DNA of 41,075 nt, from positions 1 through 41,075 of the forward strand of contig DATLEZ010000021.1 in the NCBI GenBank assembly GCA_035525055.1. The letters are read 5' to 3'. Below the pieces are notes generated by a model, which saw nothing but the letters and a program-made list of their open reading frames with translations, made no database searches and was not told the origin of the DNA. This DNA comes from DATEEG01 sp035525055. Lineage in GTDB: Bacteria > Actinomycetota > Acidimicrobiia > Spongiisociales > ZC4RG35. Positions 23,333-30,866 of this stretch are shown here, piece by piece. A program made the translations under genes and the position numbers. The number at the start of each line of letters is the position of its first letter. Within the stretch, counting starts at the first letter, position 1.

Positions 23333-24865
23333 CTAGCCCCAGGCGCCGCCGCCGGGGGTCTTCACGAGGAGGCGGTCGCCGGGTTGGACTTCGAGGGTGG
23401 TTTTGCCGGCGAGGCGATCGGGGGCATGGCCCGGGCGGATCAGCCAGTCCTCACCCGTCGCTCCGGGACCGCCTCCGGCCAGGCCCCAGGGTTGGTTGCG
23501 ACGGCGCTCCCCCATCAGCGACAACACCGCCGGGACCGAGAAGGTGATTTCCCGCTCGACGCCCTCGCCGCCGGGATACTTGCCACTTCCGCCGGAGTCC
23601 CGGCGCAGCGTGTAGCGGGTGACGCGAAACGGGTAGTGCATCTCGAGCGACTCGATCGGGGTGTTCTTGGTATTCGTCATGCCGGTATGAATCCCGGACT
23701 GGCCGGCTCGACCGGGGCGCCCGCCCTGGCCGCCGGCCACTGTTTCGTAGTACGCAAAGTCGTCGTTGCCAACGAGGATGTTGTTCATCGTTCCCTGTGA
23801 CGCCGCCGGTACCCGATCGGGTGCGGCCTGAGCAAGGGCCCCCAGCAACACATCGGCGATCCGCTGACTCGTCTCGACGTTCCCTGCCGCCACCGCCGCC
23901 GGCGCCAGCGCGTTGACGAGACTCCCCGCGGGAGCGTTCAGTGAGAGCGGGCGATAGCAGCCACCGTTGGCCGGAATCGACGGGTCGGTCGCCACCCTCA
24001 CCGCGTAGTAGAGGCAGGAGCGGGTCACCGCTTCTACGGCGTTGATATTGCTCTCAACCTGGGGATCGGTCCCGGTGAAGTCGGCGAGTAACTCGCCATC
24101 GGAGACAGTGATGGTCACAACGATCGCGACATCTCTGGCTCCCCACTCCATGACATCGGAGAAGCTATAGGTGCCCGCGGGCAGACGTTCCAACGCGGCG
24201 CGGGTTCGCCGCTCGCCGTAGTCGAGGAGGCCGGTGGCCAGCCGGTTGAATTCGGTCACACCGCGGTTCTCGATCAGTTCGGCCAAGCGGACCGCCCCAA
24301 TCTCATTCGCTCCCATCTGGGCGGCCAGATCACCATCTCGCTCCAGGGGGGTTCTGGTGGCATTTAGGAACGGGATGCGAAACTCCTCCACCCACCCGCC
24401 GCCCCGAACAGCAACGATGGGCGACACCACGTGGCCCTCTTGCTCGAGTCTGGTCGCATGAGCCGGCATCGACCCGGGTGCCTCGCCGCCGACATCGGCG
24501 TGGTGCGCCCGGTTGGCAACCCAGGCCAGCAGCCGTCCTCCGAGGAAAACCGGTCGGACCAGGGTGAGGTCGTTGAGATGAGTGCCACCCGCGTAGGGAT
24601 CGTTCACGGCGTACTGGATGCCAGGCTCGGGATCGAACCTGTCGACGACCGCCTGCACCGAGGCCGGCATCGATCCCAGATGCACCGGGATGTGCTCGGC
24701 CTGAGCGAGCATCTCGCCGTCAGGCATGAAGATGGCCACCGAGCAGTCCTCCCGCTCCTTGATGTTGGGGGAATGCGAGGTCCGCTTGAGGACAGCACCC
24801 ATCTCGTCGGCCAGAGAGGCGAAACGGCTTCGGGCCACCTCCAGGGTGATGGGATCGATCACCAT
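23333..24865 (-). CDS. hyuB: Hydantoinase B / oxoprolinase family protein
   Basis: 510 residues from ATG 24865, overlapping the hyuA stop by 7 nt. Hydantoinase B signature stretches: DPITLEVARSRFASLADEMGAVLKRTSHSPNIKEREDCSVAIF, HIPVHLGSMPASVQAVVDRF, NDPYAGGTHLNDLTLVRPVF, and the Gly-rich C-terminus SGGSGKYPGGEGVEREITF. With HyuA it forms an ATP-dependent cyclic amide hydrolase (N-methylhydantoinase, 5-oxoprolinase or acetophenone carboxylase type). The substrate cannot be told from sequence. Confidence 0.9.
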   Translation of the reverse strand: MVIDPITLEVARSRFASLADEMGAVLKRTSHSPNIKEREDCSVAIFMPDGEMLAQAEHIPVHLGSMPASVQAVVDRFDPEPGIQYAVNDPYAGGTHLNDLTLVRPVFLGGRLLAWVANRAHHADVGGEAPGSMPAHATRLEQEGHVVSPIVAVRGGGWVEEFRIPFLNATRTPLERDGDLAAQMGANEIGAVRLAELIENRGVTEFNRLATGLLDYGERRTRAALERLPAGTYSFSDVMEWGARDVAIVVTITVSDGELLADFTGTDPQVESNINAVEAVTRSCLYYAVRVATDPSIPANGGCYRPLSLNAPAGSLVNALAPAAVAAGNVETSQRIADVLLGALAQAAPDRVPAASQGTMNNILVGNDDFAYYETVAGGQGGRPGRAGQSGIHTGMTNTKNTPIESLEMHYPFRVTRYTLRRDSGGSGKYPGGEGVEREITFSVPAVLSLMGERRRNQPWGLAGGGPGATGEDWLIRPGHAPDRLAGKTTLEVQPGDRLLVKTPGGGAWG

Positions 24866-26808
24866 GTGATCTCGAGCGTCCCGTCCTCGAGAACGACCGT
24901 CCTCTCGCCTTCACCGATCCAGGTCGTCGACTCAGGTTCCTCGATCACCGCAGGTCCGACGACCTCGGCTTGCGAGCGCAGGAACGGGCGCCACCAGCGC
25001 TCAATCGATCCACCGTCGGGGCCTGACCGCTCACCCAGGCGCGCCTCACCCTCAACCCTTTCAAAAGGCAAGGACGACCAGTCGATGACGGGCCGCGAGA
25101 TGGCAGCCGCCCTTAGCGTCACCAACTCGATGGGCTGTTCGGGCCGAGCGAATCCGTTGTGGATGCGATGAGTCGTGTGGAACCGCTGCGCCATTGTTTC
25201 CCAGGTGTCATCTACTTCGACGGGAATCTGGGTCTCGTGCGACTGACCGGGGTACCTGAGGTCGGCCCTCATCTCGACGGTGTCGTGAGTAGAGCTTGTG
25301 CCTGCGCTGAACGCACGTATGACCTCCGAACGCACGTCGTCGATCCGGCCGTGCAATGCGGCCGATCCCTGCTGCATCACGATCGTGCGGGTCAGGTCGT
25401 GGCGGGCGGGACTCAACAGAAGACCGAGCGCCGAGAAGACTCCGGCGTGAGGAGGGATCAAGACTGCCGGCATGTCGAGGCGCCGGGCCAGGCCGCTGGC
25501 GTGCAAACCGCCGGCCCCGCCGAAGGCCAGAAGGGGAGCCTGGCGGGGATCGGCACCTTGTTCGATCGAGACCTTGCGAATCGCCTGCTCCATCAAGGCA
25601 TCGACCACCTCCAGAATGCCCGAGGCAACCGTTCTCGGGGCTAGACCCAACTCGATCCCGATGCTTTCGAGAGCCGCCAGCGCTGCCGCCCTGTCGAGTT
25701 CGATTCCCCCGGCCAACAGGCTTTCCGATCCGAGTCGGCCAGCGGCGAGATGGGCGTCGGTCACGGTCGGACGGGTCCCACCCCGCCCGTAACACGCCGG
25801 CCCGGGGTCGGCGCCGGCGCTCTGCGGCCCGACCCGCAAGGCCCCGCCCGGGTCCGACCAGCCGATGCTCCCGCCCCCCGCACCGATGGTGTGGACGGCC
25901 AGCGATGGGAGCCGGCAGGTGATGCCACCGATCGTCCGCTCGGGCCCCACCTCGGGCCGCCCACCCTCGATCCGGCAAACGTCGGTGCTGGTCCCGCCCA
26001 TGTCGAAGGAGATCATCCGCGCCCAACCATGAGCCGAACCACAGGCTGCCGCCGCCACCACACCGGCGGCAGGCCCCGAGAGGACGATCGAAGCCGCCAA
26101 CTCGACCGCGGACCCGATCGATGAGAGTCCCCCGCTTGATCTCATCACCAGGACGCGGTCGGCGACCCCGGCTAGCGATCCGGCCAACGCCGACAGATAG
26201 GTCGATACCACGGGTCGCAAATAGGCATTGAGCACAGTGGTTGAGATCCGCTCGTACTCCCGAAACTCGCCGCTGACCCGGTGGGAAACACTGATGGGTA
26301 TCGACGGAAACAACGCTTCGACACTCGCCGCCAGGTCGTTCTCTGGGCCAGGGTCGGCAAACGAATTGAGGAGCGCAATTGCGATCGATTCGGCAGATGA
26401 ACCTTGAATCGCCCTCACATCGACTCCCGGTTCCAATCCGTAGCGATCCTCTCGTTCGACCAGCGGCAGCGGACGGTCATCCATCGGGTCGTACAGAGAA
26501 GGACGATCCTGGCGGGCGATCTCGATCAGATCTTCGAAGCCTTTGTTGGTCAATAGGACGGTGCGAGCGCCGCGCCGCTCGAGGAGAGCGTTGGTGGCGA
26601 CGGTGGTCCCATGAAGCAGGAGCGGGTCGGCTCCGGGGCCGCCGACCTGACGGGCGCCAGCGGCCACCGCAACGCTCTGATCCGGGGTCGATGGGAGCTT
26701 GGCTGTCGTCAGTCGCGCACCATCCCAGCGAACAACATCAGTGAAGGTCCCCCCGACGTCGACCCCGATCGTCACGTCGTGGGTGCCAATGTCGGCTTCC
26801 GGGACCAC
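24859..26808 (-). CDS. hyuA: Hydantoinase/oxoprolinase subunit A
   Basis: 649 residues from GTG 26808. It has the ASKHA-type ATP-binding fold: TIGVDVGGTFTDVVRWDG at the N-terminus, HGTTVATNALLERRGARTVLLTNKGFEDLIEI, the second phosphate loop SFDMGGTSTDVCRIEGG, the AGGGSIGW loop and PLLAFGGAGGLHASGLARRLDMPAVLIPPHAGVFSALGLLL. It is the ATP-activating partner of HyuB. A divergent gene (Nfu N-domain) starts 57 nt away, so the promoters of both lie in 26809-26865. Downstream genes on the strand are hyuB, the DUF559 gene and glcDEF. Confidence 0.92.
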   Translation of the reverse strand: MVPEADIGTHDVTIGVDVGGTFTDVVRWDGARLTTAKLPSTPDQSVAVAAGARQVGGPGADPLLLHGTTVATNALLERRGARTVLLTNKGFEDLIEIARQDRPSLYDPMDDRPLPLVEREDRYGLEPGVDVRAIQGSSAESIAIALLNSFADPGPENDLAASVEALFPSIPISVSHRVSGEFREYERISTTVLNAYLRPVVSTYLSALAGSLAGVADRVLVMRSSGGLSSIGSAVELAASIVLSGPAAGVVAAAACGSAHGWARMISFDMGGTSTDVCRIEGGRPEVGPERTIGGITCRLPSLAVHTIGAGGGSIGWSDPGGALRVGPQSAGADPGPACYGRGGTRPTVTDAHLAAGRLGSESLLAGGIELDRAAALAALESIGIELGLAPRTVASGILEVVDALMEQAIRKVSIEQGADPRQAPLLAFGGAGGLHASGLARRLDMPAVLIPPHAGVFSALGLLLSPARHDLTRTIVMQQGSAALHGRIDDVRSEVIRAFSAGTSSTHDTVEMRADLRYPGQSHETQIPVEVDDTWETMAQRFHTTHRIHNGFARPEQPIELVTLRAAAISRPVIDWSSLPFERVEGEARLGERSGPDGGSIERWWRPFLRSQAEVVGPAVIEEPESTTWIGEGERTVVLEDGTLEITW

Positions 26809-26865
26809 ACCCGTCCAGATGGCAGAAGTTGGCCTGGCGACCGGTGAGCTGATAGAAACTGTGTT

Positions 26866-27117
26866 GTGATCCGCATCGACCCGACTCCGAACCCCAATGC
26901 AGTCAAGTTCTCGGTGGGAACGCCGGTGGGGGGCCCCGCCACTTTCGCGGCCGGCCAGCCGACCGACAACCCCATGGCCTCCGCCATTCTCGAACTGGAA
27001 GGTGTGACGAGCATTTTCATGACGGCGGACTTCGTGACGATCTCCAAGAGCCCCGAAGCGGACTGGGGAGCGATCGTGCCCGGAGCGCAGGCGATCCTAG
27101 AGGAGCACTACGGCTGA
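26866..27117 (+). CDS. Stand-alone Nfu/NifU N-terminal domain protein
   Basis: 83 residues from GTG 26866 (MIRIDPTPNPNAVKFSVG). The opening PTPNPNAVKF and the later LEGVTSIFMTADFVTISKSPEADW are the hallmarks of the Nfu N-terminal domain. In full-length Nfu proteins it precedes a CxxC domain that carries an Fe-S cluster; here that domain is absent and no cysteine is present, so this protein cannot hold a cluster itself. Small stand-alone versions exist in several bacterial groups with unknown role. It is divergent from hyuA, and its stop lies in a 22-bp direct repeat. Confidence 0.85.
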   Translation: MIRIDPTPNPNAVKFSVGTPVGGPATFAAGQPTDNPMASAILELEGVTSIFMTADFVTISKSPEADWGAIVPGAQAILEEHYG

Positions 27118-27137
27118 GCCGGTTCGGAGGGAGCGGG
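27116..27137. repeat. 22-bp direct repeat, copy 1
   Basis: The segment beginning GAGCCGGTTCGGAGGGAGCG recurs exactly at 27351-27372. Copy 1 starts within the nfu-like gene's stop codon and lies in the convergent intergenic space. The copies bracket 213 bp that also contain heptamer array E. Confidence 0.85.
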
Positions 27138-27157
27138 TCAGTTTGAGCGATGGCACG

Positions 27158-27185
27158 GGTTCAAGGTTCCAAGGCTTGAGGCTTG
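27158..27185. repeat. Heptamer-repeat region E (GGTTCNA, AGGCTTG)
   Basis: GGTTCAA GGTTCCA AGGCTTG AGGCTTG: four units in a row with a 7-bp period and two unit types. It is between convergent genes, like A and D, but only 28 bp long. Confidence 0.65.
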
Positions 27186-27336
27186 CCTAATCCATCAGCG
27201 AAGGAAACCGGATTCAGCTGGCCCCGTCGACAAATTTGGCGCACCGCTCCCGGATCAGACGAAACCTAGCGCGACACTCCCGGTTTCCGGGACTCTCAGA
27301 CCGAATTACGCATTCAGCGGGAGCCACCCGCCAAGC

Positions 27337-28257
27337 TCAACCTGACCCACGAGCCGGTTCGGAGGGAGCGGGAATGCGATTCCCGGTTCCGTCCCACCAG
27401 GTCACCAATGGCCACGACACTCCGGTCAGGTCGACCATTTGGATCACCAGGCGCCAGTTGTCGCCCACCTGAATCCCGGCCAGGACTGCACCCCCCGTGC
27501 TGGCTGTGGCGGCCGCAATGATCTCGGCAGGCACCTCGTCCTCTGACCAGGCGGGCGCTTGCACCAGAAGAGGAGCCTCGGCCAGGACCGGCAGGTCCGT
27601 CACCGACCATCCCCCTTCCGTCCAGGTCAGAGAGATCACGACGCCGATCGGTGCGATCCGCCGGTAACTCTCGCCTTCGGCCGCCGCCAGCCTGCGCACC
27701 AATACCAACACCTCGTAGAGACCCGGGGTCGATTCCTCGACCGAAACCGCCCGCGCCCATTCAACAAAGGAGCGGGTCCCCACCGGGGCTTCCGGCAGAA
27801 CCGATCCTTCGGGAAGGATGCCCTCGAGATCGGCGGTGATCTGGGTCCCACCATCGATCGTGAAGAAATCCGAAGCCAGCCATTCCGCCAGTGCGGCAGC
27901 CTCGGTGGCCAGTGTCTCTACAGGAAACGCCCGGAGGTCGGCCTCAGACCAGGCCCCAAATTGCCCGTCATCGGGTTGGTCGTCATTGGGGGCGCTAGCG
28001 CCCGGTGCCGTCGAAGTGGGTGACGGGGCGGTCGTCGCCTCGATCATCGTCACAATCGTCGGTGTCGTCGTTGTTGGGGTTGCCACCAGATCTGTCGATG
28101 CCCCGCGGTCGCCGACCACGGCCGCCGTCAGTCCCGCTATCAAAACCGCTCCGGCCAGTCCGTAGAGGATCATCTTGTTGCGGTCCCCGGTGGGCCCGAC
28201 GTGCTCCCACGGGATGTGCTCAAAGCGTTCGTCATCACCAGGAGGAGTCGTCACCAC
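27337..28257 (-). CDS. Membrane-anchored protein with outer domain, unknown function
   Basis: 306 residues from GTG 28257. A 27-residue charged N-terminus is followed by one transmembrane helix (MILYGLAGAVLIAGLTAAVVG, about residues 29-49). Then come a Thr/Pro-rich linker with TPTTTTPTIV and a soluble outer domain of about 190 residues. GGAGGAG-like sequence lies inside the first codons, so the start is uncertain by a few residues. No family is recognised. The C-terminal 8 residues are encoded by the second copy of the 22-bp direct repeat, so the repeat has altered or created this end. Confidence 0.65.
   Translation of the reverse strand: MVTTPPGDDERFEHIPWEHVGPTGDRNKMILYGLAGAVLIAGLTAAVVGDRGASTDLVATPTTTTPTIVTMIEATTAPSPTSTAPGASAPNDDQPDDGQFGAWSEADLRAFPVETLATEAAALAEWLASDFFTIDGGTQITADLEGILPEGSVLPEAPVGTRSFVEWARAVSVEESTPGLYEVLVLVRRLAAAEGESYRRIAPIGVVISLTWTEGGWSVTDLPVLAEAPLLVQAPAWSEDEVPAEIIAAATASTGGAVLAGIQVGDNWRLVIQMVDLTGVSWPLVTWWDGTGNRIPAPSEPARGSG
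27351..27372. repeat. 22-bp direct repeat, copy 2
   Basis: Exact second copy of 27116-27137, located in the last codons of the minus-strand membrane protein gene. The inserted or duplicated segment ends there. Confidence 0.85.
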
Positions 28258-28383
28258 TTGAAGGTATGGGGCGAATGACTCGGTTTCAAGAGGGTTGAAA
28301 TGGGAAGAGGCTCAGGCCCAACCGGTCGTGTCGCGGGGTGAGGACTACCCTGAAACGGAACCAAACGGGACCAGAAACTTCAA

Positions 28384-28986
28384 ATGACTTCTAACTACGA
28401 CCCCAAACCCGGCCGCTGGATGTTGCCTCTCGTCGTGCTGGCAATGGTTGCCTTCACGTACCTCTTCGTGCGCGAGCTGCCCTCGGCGGCTTCGGCAGAC
28501 GAAAACGGCGAAAGTACCGGGAGCACAGCCAGCACAACGTCGACTACCGGCTCTGACGGAGAAACCACGACGACAGGTGGGGAGATCGACGCGACTACCC
28601 AGGCCTACCTGGATAGCCTCACCGGGTTTCAAACGACTCTCTCGAACCTGCAGACGGAGTTGGCCTCCGCCAACGCTGGATGGGACGCCAATCCGAAGAC
28701 GGTCACCTTCGATCAAGCGGAAGAGGCGTTCATCTCCGTAGCCGAGGGCTCCGCGGCCCTCGTGGGAGAGATACAGGCGGCAACGGTGCCGGCGGCCCTG
28801 ATCGAAGCGCACAATGTGGTGATCGGGGCCGCCCAGCAGGCCGCCGACGCCGGCAGCAGCGCCCTGGCCGGGTTGCGGGCTCCGTCGCCTGACACCGGCG
28901 AGGCGAGACGCGCCGCCGTCAATGAGTTTGACGCAGCCGTGACAGCATTCAACGAAGCGGTTCAAGCGGCAGTCGCCGCCGCGTAA
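28384..28986 (+). CDS. Membrane-anchored helical protein with Ser/Thr linker
   Basis: 200 residues. A short cytosolic start (MTSNYDPKPGRW), one membrane helix (MLPLVVLAMVAFTYLFV, about residues 13-29), then a Glu/Ser/Thr/Gly-rich spacer up to about residue 72. The rest is an Ala/Glu-rich, probably helical outer domain (YLDSLTGFQTTLSNLQTELA, then Ala-rich repeats to the C-terminus). Coiled-coil or four-helix-bundle structure is likely. I do not recognise a family. The eis-like gene follows after 5 nt, so the two are probably co-transcribed. Confidence 0.65.
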   Translation: MTSNYDPKPGRWMLPLVVLAMVAFTYLFVRELPSAASADENGESTGSTASTTSTTGSDGETTTTGGEIDATTQAYLDSLTGFQTTLSNLQTELASANAGWDANPKTVTFDQAEEAFISVAEGSAALVGEIQAATVPAALIEAHNVVIGAAQQAADAGSSALAGLRAPSPDTGEARRAAVNEFDAAVTAFNEAVQAAVAAA

Positions 28987-28991
28987 GAAGC

Positions 28992-30209
28992 ATGACGGCG
29001 AGCGGCATCGACATCCGGATCCCGACGGCCGAGGAAATCGAAACCTTCCGCTTCGTGCTGGCTCGCAACTTCGGCGTCGATCCCCGGCCGGACGCGACCG
29101 AAGCATTCAACCGCATCTGGGAGCGGGACCGCGCCTTCTGCGCCTGGGACGGCCCCGAGATGGTTGGTACTTCGGGTTCCTTCTCCCTGCAGCTGACGGT
29201 CCCCGGAGGCACCGTCGCGACCGGCGGAACGACCATGGTGTCGGTGGCGCCCACCCATCGTCGAAAGGGCATCCTTCGCAAGATGATGCGTGCCCACCTC
29301 GACGACGTCGCCGATCGGGGAGAGCCGCTGGCCGCTCTGTGGGCGTCCGAGTCCTCGATCTACGGTCGCTTCGGTTACGGGGTCGCCGCCCAGGGGGTCG
29401 AGCTCCGGATCCCTCGCACATTCACCTCGCTGCACCGCCTCGCTCCTGCCCCGGCGGCGGTTCGGCTGGTCGACGAACACGAAGCTCGCCGCCAGATCCC
29501 TTCCATCTACGAAAACGTCGCCGCATGGTGGCCGGGGTTCCTGGCACGGTCCGAGGCCTGGTGGGATGAACGCTGGTTCAAGGATCCTGCCGACAGGAGA
29601 CATGGCGCTACGGCCCTGCGATTTGCGCTGACCACCAACAACGATGGTTACGCCATCTATCGCCAGAAGCTCAACTTCGAACATGGCATCTCGACTGGTG
29701 AGTTGAGAATTGTCGATGTCCTCGGCACCAGCCCGGAGTCGTGGGCCGGTCTGTGGTCGTTCCTCCTCCGACATGACCTTTCGGCCACGATCGAGACGGC
29801 TCGTCGTTCGCCTGATGATCCGATCTTCGACCTCCTCGAAGCACCGAGACGAATGACCTCGATCCGGAACGACTCGATCTGGATCAGAACCCACGACCCG
29901 GCCGCCGCCCTCGGCGGCCGTCGCTACCAAACCGAAGGGCACCTGGTTCTGGAAATTGTCGATCCTTTTCTGGACCGAACGGTCGTCGTCGAACTCGAGG
30001 GCGGGCCGGACGGGGCGGCATGCCGGGTGACCGACAAGGCACCCGACCTGGTCCTCGACATCGAGGACCTGGGCGGGTGCTACCTCGGCTGGTCGCGATT
30101 CGGGATTCTTGCCCGGGCCGGCCGGATCGGAGGCGACAAGAACTCCTTGATACTGGCCGATCAGATGTTCAACTGGGATCCACAGCCGTGGTGCCCAGAA
30201 GTTTTCTGA
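28992..30209 (+). CDS. eis: Eis-family GNAT acetyltransferase
   Basis: 405 residues, the length of mycobacterial Eis. The N-terminal GNAT lobe has the acetyl-CoA loop VSVAPTHRRKGILRKMMRAHLDD. It is followed by LWASESSIYGRFGYGVAAQG; Tyr124 there matches the catalytic tyrosine of Eis (Tyr126 in M. tuberculosis). A second GNAT-like lobe and an SCP2-like C-terminal domain follow, and the chain ends in Phe405, whose free carboxylate takes part in catalysis in Eis. The family acetylates amines at several positions, including aminoglycosides; the natural acceptor here is unknown. Start ATG 28992, 5 nt after the upstream gene. Confidence 0.85.
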   Translation: MTASGIDIRIPTAEEIETFRFVLARNFGVDPRPDATEAFNRIWERDRAFCAWDGPEMVGTSGSFSLQLTVPGGTVATGGTTMVSVAPTHRRKGILRKMMRAHLDDVADRGEPLAALWASESSIYGRFGYGVAAQGVELRIPRTFTSLHRLAPAPAAVRLVDEHEARRQIPSIYENVAAWWPGFLARSEAWWDERWFKDPADRRHGATALRFALTTNNDGYAIYRQKLNFEHGISTGELRIVDVLGTSPESWAGLWSFLLRHDLSATIETARRSPDDPIFDLLEAPRRMTSIRNDSIWIRTHDPAAALGGRRYQTEGHLVLEIVDPFLDRTVVVELEGGPDGAACRVTDKAPDLVLDIEDLGGCYLGWSRFGILARAGRIGGDKNSLILADQMFNWDPQPWCPEVF

Positions 30210-30241
30210 CCAGCAGTTTCCTGACCAGAGTTTCCTGAGAG
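30200..30241. repeat. Tandem repeat F across the eis stop codon
   Basis: Three copies of AGTTTYCTGACCAG(C) at 15- and 14-bp spacing (30200, 30215, 30229; the last ends GAGAG). The first copy encodes the last residues and the TGA stop of eis; the others lie beyond. The spacing is two heptamers. Confidence 0.75.
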
Positions 30242-30251
30242 GTACGCCCCC

Positions 30252-30770
30252 TTAGTTGTCGCAGACCTCGTCCATGTATTCGCTGATGTTGTTCGAGGCT
30301 TCTTCGACACCAGATGATGCGAAGGCTTCACCGGCCGTGGCGAGGGCTGCCTGGGCCTCAGGCGATGACAGGCTGCCCGCATCGCTGAAGTCCACCCCGG
30401 CACCTTCGAGGGCAGCAGCAAAGGCGGAGTAGGCCTCGGCCAAGATTTCGAAATCGTCGGCGATCTCGGCGGGGGCTGCACCGGACATGGCAGCAAGACT
30501 GTCGGCAGCGTCGGTCGGGTCGCCGCCCTGGCCGAGCACCCCCATTGATGCGGCCTGGGAAAGCGCCACACCGATGGCCAGGCATTCCCCTGTGAGCAAC
30601 CCGGTGGTCTGGTCGTCGTCGGTGTCATCGTCATCCGGGTCATCGACCGTGGCGGTGGTCGTCGTGGCCTGATCGTCGGTGTCGCCAGGGTCGTCGGCAT
30701 CAGGGGTGGCGGATCCGCCACACGCAGCGAGCAAGAGAGCAATCAACAGAAACAGGGCTCGAAAACGCAC
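30252..30770 (-). CDS. Small lipoprotein with Asp/Thr-rich linker
   Basis: 172 residues from GTG 30770, with AAAGGAG about 8 nt upstream. A signal peptide (MRFRALFLLIALLLAACGG) ends in the lipobox LAAC, so Cys17 would be lipidated at the outer membrane face. Residues 20-55 are a very acidic Asp/Thr spacer. The remaining 110 residues form an Ala-rich, probably helical domain with one Cys at each end (GEC and EVC), able to form a disulfide. Unknown family; its build recalls the anchored protein at 28384. It is downstream of the SpoIIE phosphatase gene. Confidence 0.75.
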   Translation of the reverse strand: MRFRALFLLIALLLAACGGSATPDADDPGDTDDQATTTTATVDDPDDDDTDDDQTTGLLTGECLAIGVALSQAASMGVLGQGGDPTDAADSLAAMSGAAPAEIADDFEILAEAYSAFAAALEGAGVDFSDAGSLSSPEAQAALATAGEAFASSGVEEASNNISEYMDEVCDN

Positions 30771-30843
30771 GTCTTTACTCCTTTGAAATCCCCCGTCGGT
30801 GAGGCCGTTCGGCCCTGAAAGCGCGGGCCTCGTTTTTGGAACG

Positions 30844-30859
30844 GCGGGTTTGAACCCGC
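30844..30859 (-). terminator. Short GC hairpin after the phosphatase gene
   Basis: GCGGGT (30844-30849) pairs with ACCCGC (30854-30859). On the minus strand it comes 8 nt after the phosphatase stop, followed by CGTTCCAAAAACG. No U-run is present, so termination is uncertain. A second stem, GGCC/GGCC, lies at about 30807-30818. Confidence 0.35.
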
Positions 30860-30866
30860 GAGGCTC

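Noticed and set aside
30838..30866. tRNA gene (T-arm-like GCGGGTTTGAACCCGC)
   Set aside because: No D-arm, anticodon arm or acceptor pairing can be built on either strand; it is only a short hairpin.
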